Origin: Brettanomyces bruxellensis
Taxonomy: Eukaryota > Ascomycota > Pichiomycetes > Pichiales > Pichiaceae
Length of the DNA stretch: 64,000 bases
NCBI RefSeq assembly: GCF_011074885.1
Contig: NC_054686.1
Location: 1,116,001-1,180,000, forward strand
Reading direction: 5' to 3'
A program made the position numbers and the translations under genes. Position 1 is the stretch's first letter, and the number at the start of each line of letters is the position of its first letter. Under the pieces are notes generated by a model. The model saw nothing but the letters and a program-made list of their open reading frames with translations, searched no databases and had not been told where the DNA came from. Below are positions 19,587-27,361 of the stretch, piece by piece.

Positions 19587-22500
19587 ATGGGAAAGAAAAA
19601 TCACGCAAAGAAGTCGGAGTTACCCAAGAAGGGTAAAAAAGGAAAGAAGAATGACAAATCAGATGAGAAAGAGAGTAAACCTAAAAGTGAGAGGGAGATT
19701 AAGCAGGAGGCTAGACAGAAAGCCAGGGAAAAACGTCAAAAAGGTCGTACAATGGTGGCTCAGTCGCAGAGCTGGACAGGAAAATTGCCAGGTGCATTAT
19801 TACAAGAGCACTGTCAAAAGAAAAGATGGAATAAAGTCAATTACGATATGAGAAGAGTAAAAGATGGCTTTGTGGCGACAGCAGAACTTTCATGGAAGAA
19901 TCCCAAGACACAAGAGGTGGTGCACATCAAAATGCATCCGCCAGCATTTCTTGTCAAGGCTCAGGAGACACCTTTAGAAGCTAGGCACTATGCAGCAACA
20001 TACGCACTTCATAGAGTGGCGTTTGATAAGAATATCCATATGGTCTTGCCATCAAATCACAAGGCACTGTGGCATGATTTGGAAGATGCACGAAAGGAGA
20101 TGGTGAAACGAAATCCAGAAAGGGCGAAATTAGAATATAACTCCGACCCTTTTACTGCAATACTTGAAAGGAGGAAGGAGGAAAATCAAAAGCAGAAAGA
20201 GAGAGAAGCACGTGAGGCAGAACTGAAAAAGCAGAAAGGACCCACAATAGTGATTGGTAATGGTCCAAATAAATTCAAGCAGGAATCGTCCGATGGAAAT
20301 AGTGAAAGAAATAACATGCATGGTCATAAGAGAGAGGGTGATATGAGGCGGAAGTTCTTCCATGATTTGAATGCAGAATCACCATTAGCTCAAGTTCGTT
20401 TTCCACGAAAGGCCTGGGATAATGCTGTTATGATGGATTTAGATCCCAGTACCAGAGTTTTAATTGATACACTTTTCAGGGAAAATCCACAGTGGTTAGA
20501 AAATGGTGAGGAGAAGGAAGAAATTCAGAAGCAGCAAAGTGCCGAGCAAGATGAGAAGCAAGAGGAGATCAAGAGTCTTTTAAAACATGTTGGTTTCAGG
20601 ATAATACATATCGAAGAAGCCCTTCAATACACGTCCAATTTTACCGATACTCTAGAATGGCTTATCTATCATGTTCCCGAGGACGATTTACCTTCAGTGT
20701 TCCTAAAGAATGACAAGGATTCACACGTTAGATTAAAGATCACAGTTGATATTCACAAGGAGCGTCAAATAGAGACGTTATGCCAAGGAAGCTGTAGTAA
20801 GAATGAGGCTTCTACAGCTTTAGACACAAATGATGGCAATATAGCTAGTGCAGCTGTTGCATTGACAAACAGGTTGATAGAATATGAACCTGTAGGAAAA
20901 GAAGAGGATCCAGCGAAAACTTGGGATGAAGAGAGGGAAAGTTTGAGTGCAATCTATGAAAATCGTGTTGTAGAAAATGATCTACCTCGATCTTATGAAA
21001 TTTTGTTGGAGCCGGAGGGTATTGTTCAAAATCACGGCAAGCATCTTTTAGCATTGAGAGCATTTAGGTCCTCGAACTACCCATGCGATATATGTGGGTT
21101 ACAAATCATTGTTAAGAATCAATCATATCGGCTTCCAAAGTACATTAATATGTCGATCCTTACACAACTATTGAAATATTTGGTTAGTGATAACCTCATT
21201 GGAAATCCGTACATATATTCCTGCATTGACTGGTTGGAGTCAAACATTTCCAATATTTTGGAGAATCCTGGTCCACTTCAACGGTTATCACTTCTTGACA
21301 AAGATAAAACAATAAAATTCGACTCAATGTCAAGATCATCATCCACATCAACTTTTCAAGGAGATACGTCAAGAAGACACCGGTCTCATAACGCAGGTTC
21401 CAGATCTAAAGATCTGCTTCAGACCATGAAAGATCAGTACAATTCTAGAGGAAAGCACGCAGAATTACATGATATGATCAAAAAGAGAAAGAATTTACCT
21501 GCATGGCGGAAGATGAAGGATTTAGTAAAGGTGATTCAATCGAATAGAGCGTGCATTATTACCGGTGAAACTGGTTCGGGTAAGTCCACGCAGATTGTTC
21601 AGTTTGTATTAGACTCTTTATGCGCTAACGATGACTTTGAAACAAACATTATATGCACGCAGCCAAGACGTATCTCGGCCATTGGTTTGGCTGACAGAGT
21701 TTCTCAAGAGAGAGCATCAAAGTGTGGCGAAGAGGTTGGATATATAATTCGAGGAGAAAATAGGACGTCCAAGAGTACAAGGATAACGTTTGTCACTACG
21801 GGTGTTCTTCTTCGTATGATTCAATCTTTATACTCGAATGAACAGAATGGTTCGAAGAACTTTTTCAAGCACCTCAAATATATTTTTGTTGATGAGGTTC
21901 ATGAGAGGTCGATTGACAGCGATTTCTTGCTAATAATTTTGAAACAGATGATTAGGAAGTTTCCAGACTTGCATGTTGTGCTTATGTCAGCTACCATCGA
22001 CTTGAGTACATTCAAGTCCTTCTTCGATTATACAAATAAGCCACCAGCCCATGTCCATATCGAAGGAAGAACATTCCCAATTCAGGACTTCTATCTTGAT
22101 TCTATTCTTTCTGATTTACAGTTTACAATCACCACACCAAGGGACGAAGTAATTAAGCCTAAAGCGGATTCCAGATATTTCAATGATGGAAACATCAACT
22201 TTGATCTGATTGCAGAATTGGTTCAACTTATTGACAAAAAGCTATCGGAATCGAATAGTGATGGCTCCATACTTATATTTCTTCCCGGTGTTATGGAAAT
22301 TTCTCGCTGTTTAAGTAAAATATCGGATCTTCCAGGAGGTGGATCGAGGTTTTGGGGATTACCATTACATTCTGGTGTGAGCTCCAATGATCAGAGGAAA
22401 GTTTTCAACTCTCCACCAAGAGGCAAGAGAAAAATCGTGGCTTCGACTAATGTTGCTGAAACGTCTGTCACAATTCCAGATGCTGTTGCAGTTATCGATA

Positions 22501-23999
22501 CTGGCCGTGTCAAAACGATTAGGTATGATGTCAAAGCCGATACAACTCGTTTGGTTGAAGGCTGGTCATCAAGGGCTGAAATTTCTCAGCGTCGGGGTCG
22601 TGCTGGTAGATTAAGAGAAGGATTGTGCTACCACTTATATACAAAAGAGACAATTGAAGAACGAATGCTACCACAACCAATACCAGAGATCAAAAGAACA
22701 CCATTGGGTTCTGTTTGTCTTGTTGTTAAGGCAATGGGTATATCTAACGTTTACAGGTTCTTGCAGGAAGGTTTAGATCCACCAAGTAAGCTTAATGTCG
22801 ATAGTGCACTTCAGATGTTGACCGAGATCGGTGCACTTCACAATAACCATCTGACTGCATTGGGTAAATATGTTTCTCTACTTCCAACAGACATGAAATC
22901 CGGAAAATTGCTTCTATACAGCACTCTTTTCGGTTGTCTAGAGAGCGGTCTTACATTGGCATCTATTTCTGTTACAGGTAACCCATTCTTCCGTAGTAGA
23001 GAAATGAGGGATAAGGTTAAACGCGTCCAAACAAAATTCAGTGATGGACAAGGTGATATGATTGCAATCCTAAATGCGTATGAACAGTATTCTGAGTTGA
23101 GAAACTCTTCAGAGAAGAGGCGATTCCTCGATGAAAACTGTCTATCGTGGAAAACAATGAAAGATATTCAGTCAACAAGAGTGCAGTATGTATCAGAGCT
23201 ACAGGATCTGGGCTTTATTCCGATGGGTTACTCGAGGCATAGAGATAAGTATCCAGCTTTCAACAGACATTCAAAGGATTATCCCATTCTTTGTGCGATA
23301 GTCACGGCATCACTTTTCCCACATGTTGCCAGAGTGCAGCCTCCGGATCCAAAATTCCTTTCTTCGGGTGTAGGAACAATTGCCGTGGATCCAGATTCTA
23401 GAAAGATTAAGTATTGGATTCGGAATGAGGAATACATCAAGGAAGGCATTGAGGGTAGAAATCCACGTGATAAGGATCTTCTCCCTGCCACCAGAGCATT
23501 TTTACATCCATCCTCTACATTCTTTTCATTCACAGGAAATTTAGAGGGAGAGATTTCTGCTTCCGATATCAAGATGGATGCAGATGGAAATTACATATAT
23601 TCTCCATCTGCTGGAGGATCCAAGAGCTCCTCTAAGCGTTTATCATCATCTTTCATATCTTACACTTCCTCTCAGATGACAACAAAGCTTTATCTACATG
23701 ATGTAACACCTACTTCTATCATAGCTTTACTTCTATTTGGCGGCCAAATATCCTATGATCTTTCTTCTGTTAACACTGGGAGACCATCTCCAGGAATTGT
23801 CATGGATGGATGGCTTCCAATTAGGACATGGTGTAAAAATGCTGTTATGATGACGAAGTTGAGAGTTCTTCTTGATAAATTCTTAGACGGTCGTCTCGCT
23901 ACTCCTCTATATACAGAAGGTGGAGAAGAAAATAAAAATGATGCATACAACGGCATTTTAGAAACATTGGAGAAAATACTTTCTATAGAGCAAAGGTAA
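19587..23999 (+). CDS. DEAH-family RNA helicase, YLR419W / DHX29-DHX57 type
   Basis: A 1470-residue helicase (S. cerevisiae YLR419W about 1435). The first ~55 residues are Lys-rich. A dsRNA-binding-like segment follows (about 70-150, ending LEARHYAATYALHRVAFD). A UBA-like segment sits near 325-365. An RWD domain follows (about 455-555, beginning with EERESLSAIYEN). The helicase core has Walker A GETGSGKST (about 660), DEVH in IFVDEVHERSID, MSATID, and motif VI QRRGRAGR. It continues into the HA2 and OB-fold regions of DEAH proteins. The N-terminal combination of RWD and UBA elements places it near DHX57/DHX29, RNA helicases linked to ribosomes and translation. The yeast member is poorly characterised, so its role here is inference. 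Convergent with APC2, only 67 bp between stops. Confidence 0.88.
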   Translation: MGKKNHAKKSELPKKGKKGKKNDKSDEKESKPKSEREIKQEARQKAREKRQKGRTMVAQSQSWTGKLPGALLQEHCQKKRWNKVNYDMRRVKDGFVATAELSWKNPKTQEVVHIKMHPPAFLVKAQETPLEARHYAATYALHRVAFDKNIHMVLPSNHKALWHDLEDARKEMVKRNPERAKLEYNSDPFTAILERRKEENQKQKEREAREAELKKQKGPTIVIGNGPNKFKQESSDGNSERNNMHGHKREGDMRRKFFHDLNAESPLAQVRFPRKAWDNAVMMDLDPSTRVLIDTLFRENPQWLENGEEKEEIQKQQSAEQDEKQEEIKSLLKHVGFRIIHIEEALQYTSNFTDTLEWLIYHVPEDDLPSVFLKNDKDSHVRLKITVDIHKERQIETLCQGSCSKNEASTALDTNDGNIASAAVALTNRLIEYEPVGKEEDPAKTWDEERESLSAIYENRVVENDLPRSYEILLEPEGIVQNHGKHLLALRAFRSSNYPCDICGLQIIVKNQSYRLPKYINMSILTQLLKYLVSDNLIGNPYIYSCIDWLESNISNILENPGPLQRLSLLDKDKTIKFDSMSRSSSTSTFQGDTSRRHRSHNAGSRSKDLLQTMKDQYNSRGKHAELHDMIKKRKNLPAWRKMKDLVKVIQSNRACIITGETGSGKSTQIVQFVLDSLCANDDFETNIICTQPRRISAIGLADRVSQERASKCGEEVGYIIRGENRTSKSTRITFVTTGVLLRMIQSLYSNEQNGSKNFFKHLKYIFVDEVHERSIDSDFLLIILKQMIRKFPDLHVVLMSATIDLSTFKSFFDYTNKPPAHVHIEGRTFPIQDFYLDSILSDLQFTITTPRDEVIKPKADSRYFNDGNINFDLIAELVQLIDKKLSESNSDGSILIFLPGVMEISRCLSKISDLPGGGSRFWGLPLHSGVSSNDQRKVFNSPPRGKRKIVASTNVAETSVTIPDAVAVIDTGRVKTIRYDVKADTTRLVEGWSSRAEISQRRGRAGRLREGLCYHLYTKETIEERMLPQPIPEIKRTPLGSVCLVVKAMGISNVYRFLQEGLDPPSKLNVDSALQMLTEIGALHNNHLTALGKYVSLLPTDMKSGKLLLYSTLFGCLESGLTLASISVTGNPFFRSREMRDKVKRVQTKFSDGQGDMIAILNAYEQYSELRNSSEKRRFLDENCLSWKTMKDIQSTRVQYVSELQDLGFIPMGYSRHRDKYPAFNRHSKDYPILCAIVTASLFPHVARVQPPDPKFLSSGVGTIAVDPDSRKIKYWIRNEEYIKEGIEGRNPRDKDLLPATRAFLHPSSTFFSFTGNLEGEISASDIKMDADGNYIYSPSAGGSKSSSKRLSSSFISYTSSQMTTKLYLHDVTPTSIIALLLFGGQISYDLSSVNTGRPSPGIVMDGWLPIRTWCKNAVMMTKLRVLLDKFLDGRLATPLYTEGGEENKNDAYNGILETLEKILSIEQR

Positions 24000-24066
24000 T
24001 ATCTAAAGCGAATACATTTAAACCTTCCAAGTTGTTAAAGCAAAGCTGTAGTAATGAAGGACCTTC

Positions 24067-25947
24067 TTATTCGTTAACTTTGTATGTGTTCGGATCAACT
24101 GCTTTTAAAACACCCCCTTTAGCCCAAAATTGAAGGCTTTCTCTCACCAAAAGAAGAGGCATTTGGAGTTTCATACATATCATGGCAATTTTAACCTCCT
24201 TCCCCTGTGGTTGATCATGGAAAAAATAAAGCACTGCAGCCTTATCAGCAGTGACCTTGAATTGATGCATCTTACCTGCCACTTCCACACTTAAAGTAAC
24301 CAACGATAAAGAGGGGCAAAGAACAACGTTTCTTCCCTTTTTATGCTCTTCATAAGCCAACTTGTACTTGCCAAGAGGCTCTTCTATCTGCTTTGGCATT
24401 TTAAATTTACTACTGGGAAGATCAGGCCAGTAGAGATGCGATATTATGGATGCATGAACATTTTGTGGCACCACCGTTTTTAAAGCACGGTCAATCTTCT
24501 TGCTTAAAAGCATATCCTTTAGCATTACATCCAAAGATCCAAACTCATGACTACCAAACCGAGCCTTCAATAAATGGAGATCGCTGTATACTCCCCTTAC
24601 ATCATAATCCGTAATAGAAAGTAGTCTCTTCGAAAACACTTTAACAAATTCATCGATGAACAAATTCTTGGAGTCAAATATTGATATGAGAGATTCAACA
24701 ATGTCTTCAACAACAGCCTTTCTGAAATCAGGCAATGCATCAACCGGGTCAGGGACCCAGTTAAGATCTCTTGCCGACTCTCCCTTCATTTTGGGCTTTT
24801 TGTTCGTATTTCTCAACTCAATTGCAAGTTCGATTAATCTGTTATTTGATGTGGTATCCAAAAAAGCATTGACTATTGTTGGAATTGTATCATTGCGACC
24901 CTTAAGATAACGTCTAATGGGTCTTGAAGCTCTGTCTAATAGCACCCCGCGGTGATCAACAATAAGGAATGATCTAACAGTTGATATATAGCACATAATA
25001 ATGTCGACAGTATCTGCACCTGCATGTAGAAGTCGGGATTTGCTCTGAAGAATGTATGCATCGACAAGATTTGATCTTTGTTTTGATGTCGTGAGGCATT
25101 CCCTAAACTCTTGAAGTGCGTATTTTGAATCAGGATAATCCACAACAATATCGAAGAACTCTTCTGTTCTCAACTTTACAAGTTGTATTTTTGCCATTGA
25201 GATTAGACAATCTATACTAAAACTATGATCTGGCACAAGTATAGACATAATTGGATACATATCACATTTTATGCTGCTTAGAAGATCCTTTAAGCGTGAA
25301 ACATCCCACTTGTGAGAGCAGTATTCCATCACCAATTTGGTGATTTGATTTCTTGCAGTGTCCAACAATAAAAGAGTTAACTCATCACAAAGATCAATTA
25401 TTGCTAGTAGCGAAGATATTTTTTCTAGTGTTTGTGTTTTATCTTTAGAGAAGATGTTTTGTTCATAATATTGACGGATACTTCCCCAGATTGAAGGATT
25501 CTCTATCCAGCTTTGGAAAATCGAGTTTCCCAATCGCTTCATCAACTGTATTTGGGGCCTGCTAAGATTAATGATGTTATAACATTGTTGTAGAATATCA
25601 ATGAGATTGATTATTAGATCAAGGAGGTTCTGAAAATCGACAGTTTGGGAAGACAAACCACCAACACCTGTATTTACACTCATTCCAATCATATTTAATT
25701 TGAGTCGCACCATTCCTCGAAATTTCTGAAATAGCATGTTATCACATATTCCCATATCATCCAGCATCTTACTCACTTCAATTGGAAGCTTATCGACCTG
25801 TGTTCGTTCCGGATCGATCTGTTGAGCAAACCAATTTACCACAATTTCGTAATCTGACGATAAATTTCCATTATTGGGGTTTTCAGTATGAAATCCATCT
25901 CCAAAAATACTATTCACAGTATCCGAGGTGATGGGTAGAGCAGACAT
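24067..25947 (-). CDS. APC2: Anaphase-promoting complex cullin-like subunit Apc2 (short form)
   Basis: A 626-residue cullin-family protein. Apc2 scaffolds the RING subunit Apc11 in the APC/C ubiquitin ligase, which triggers anaphase and mitotic exit. The cullin homology region is clear from about residue 300: YISTVRSFLIVDHRG, then PIRRYLKGRNDTIPTIV, then the SLISIFDSKNLFIDEFVKVF segment and SHLYWPDLPSSKFKMP. The final ~80 residues (VTADKAAVLYFF ... LQFWAKGGVLKAVDPNTYKV) match the first winged-helix part of the cullin C-terminal domain. The protein stops there, so the last winged-helix (WHB) domain seen in human APC2 is not visible. It is also shorter than S. cerevisiae Apc2 (853) at the N-terminal side. 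The start ATG at 25947 leaves a 284 bp divergent promoter shared with DCN1. Confidence 0.85.
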   Translation of the reverse strand: MSALPITSDTVNSIFGDGFHTENPNNGNLSSDYEIVVNWFAQQIDPERTQVDKLPIEVSKMLDDMGICDNMLFQKFRGMVRLKLNMIGMSVNTGVGGLSSQTVDFQNLLDLIINLIDILQQCYNIINLSRPQIQLMKRLGNSIFQSWIENPSIWGSIRQYYEQNIFSKDKTQTLEKISSLLAIIDLCDELTLLLLDTARNQITKLVMEYCSHKWDVSRLKDLLSSIKCDMYPIMSILVPDHSFSIDCLISMAKIQLVKLRTEEFFDIVVDYPDSKYALQEFRECLTTSKQRSNLVDAYILQSKSRLLHAGADTVDIIMCYISTVRSFLIVDHRGVLLDRASRPIRRYLKGRNDTIPTIVNAFLDTTSNNRLIELAIELRNTNKKPKMKGESARDLNWVPDPVDALPDFRKAVVEDIVESLISIFDSKNLFIDEFVKVFSKRLLSITDYDVRGVYSDLHLLKARFGSHEFGSLDVMLKDMLLSKKIDRALKTVVPQNVHASIISHLYWPDLPSSKFKMPKQIEEPLGKYKLAYEEHKKGRNVVLCPSLSLVTLSVEVAGKMHQFKVTADKAAVLYFFHDQPQGKEVKIAMICMKLQMPLLLVRESLQFWAKGGVLKAVDPNTYKVNE

Positions 25948-26231
25948 ACTTAGTCCTTTAAATAAGAATGCAAAAAAGTATAAAACACAAAACTTGCTTA
26001 AGCTTTAGGCATGAAATGTACTGCATATGAAGACAATACAAAAAAAAAAAACTGGATCAAGATAAAGATGCGTAAACAAAATTTCTGACAGAATTTGTTG
26101 AAAGGAAAGGATCGCGAAAAAAGCGACTTAATTTTAGTCTGCCAGAGACTAAGTTATCAGCGGGATTTTATAAGTATAGAGAAAATATTGATAACGGCGC
26201 TAAAGAAGCAGAAAAAGAAACACTTCAGATC
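25948..26231. promoter_or_regulatory. APC2-DCN1 divergent promoter
   Basis: This 284 bp region lies between the start codons of two ubiquitin-pathway genes. It contains a short A tract (26039-26050). No specific binding site is recognised. The region is short enough that the two genes probably share regulatory DNA. Confidence 0.5.
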
Positions 26232-27029
26232 ATGCGGTCCACATCATCTGCAATTAATGACTTTTTGGAGGTTGCGGGAATCGACTCGCCAGAAATTGCA
26301 TCGTTCTTTTTGAAGCGAAATCATAACAGACTTACCGCGTCTATAAATGATTACTTCAGTAACCCTCGCTTGGTAGAACAAGCGACACAAAGTTTGGAAC
26401 AGAGGAAAAATTCGAAATCAATTGCATCCAGCCCAAAGCTAAAGGGAATATTTGATAAATATAAGGAAGCAGAGCCGGATCCCACCGGGAAATATTACAT
26501 AGGAGTTGACGGAACGCTTCAATACCTAAAAGATCTTGAATATGAACCCGAGGATACAATCGTTTTGTGCCTGGCAAATTTCTTAGAGTCAGAGTCAGTT
26601 GGAGATTTTAGGGAAGAACCTTTTATGAGAAAATGGTCAGCAGTTGGCTGTGATACATTAGAGAAGATGAGAAAGTTTATGGACAGTACTCTGAAACCAA
26701 AGCTTGTCAGTGATCCCAAGTACTTTACGGAGATTTATCAGTACACATTCAGATTCATTTTAGACAAGGGAGAGAAAAAGTTACCGCTAGATTTTGCGGC
26801 TGAATACTGGCGTCTATTGATACCCAAACAATACTTCACTGAACTAGATAAATTCACTCATTTCATGCACGTGAGCCACAAAATGAAGGTTTCACGAGAT
26901 CAATGGAATATGCTGTTGCCTTTTCTTGAGGCTTACCATGAAGATTCAGAGTTGAAGAATTATGATGAAAGCCAATCCTGGCCTCTTTTAATGGATGAAT
27001 TTTACGAATTTATAAAAGGTGAGCAATGA
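26232..27029 (+). CDS. DCN1: Cullin neddylation factor Dcn1
   Basis: A 265-residue protein. Dcn1 is the scaffold-type E3 that helps Ubc12 attach Nedd8/Rub1 to cullins, mainly Cdc53. Residues 6-45 (AINDFLEVAGID ... LTASINDYFSN) form the UBA-like domain. From about residue 65 to the end is the PONY/DCUN1 domain, with landmarks LKDLEYEPEDTIVLCLANFL, FMRKWSAVGCDTLEKMR, FTEIYQYTFRFILDKGEKKLPLDFA (shown here in adjoining parts) and the C-terminal WPLLMDEFYEFIKGEQ. The S. cerevisiae homologue (269) is nearly the same length. That gene has an intron near its 5' end, but here the ATG at 26232 gives a complete UBA without one. Divergent from APC2. Confidence 0.95.
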   Translation: MRSTSSAINDFLEVAGIDSPEIASFFLKRNHNRLTASINDYFSNPRLVEQATQSLEQRKNSKSIASSPKLKGIFDKYKEAEPDPTGKYYIGVDGTLQYLKDLEYEPEDTIVLCLANFLESESVGDFREEPFMRKWSAVGCDTLEKMRKFMDSTLKPKLVSDPKYFTEIYQYTFRFILDKGEKKLPLDFAAEYWRLLIPKQYFTELDKFTHFMHVSHKMKVSRDQWNMLLPFLEAYHEDSELKNYDESQSWPLLMDEFYEFIKGEQ

Positions 27030-27222
27030 CTTTTGAAATTACGGTACTCCATGAGAATATAATAAGAATATATCTGCTGTATCTCTATACAATAACACAA
27101 TACTAAAGATTGGATCATCACTGTTTAAGTACGTTAAGACTGAGTTAGTTATACATCGGAAATTTGCGTTAAGACGGGTTCGACCCTTGACGCTGGATTG
27201 AGAAAAAAAAAAAAAAAAATCG

Positions 27223-27231
27223 AAAATTTTT
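27223..27231. promoter_or_regulatory. RRPE-like motif upstream of DIP2
   Basis: AAAATTTTT (reverse complement AAAAATTTT) lies about 130 bp before the DIP2 ATG, next to a 17-base A tract (27203-27219). It matches the rRNA-processing element bound by Stb3 that is enriched in yeast ribosome-biogenesis promoters. The companion PAC motif (GCGATGAG) was not seen. AT-rich context makes a chance match possible. Confidence 0.35.
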
Positions 27232-27361
27232 AGGGACATGATAATTTTTCATGTAGATTCTGTAATGCTAAAACGATAAGGTATAAGATCGAAACTGTAC
27301 TTATTCGATTACGCGAGACACCCTGAACTGATTTCAGTTTAAATATAATCATAAGAAAGGC

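Noticed and set aside
27160..27200. tRNA B-box-like sequence GGTTCGACCC
   Set aside because: The flanking bases cannot form a proper T-arm stem, no A-box lies at the right distance, and no acceptor stem is seen.
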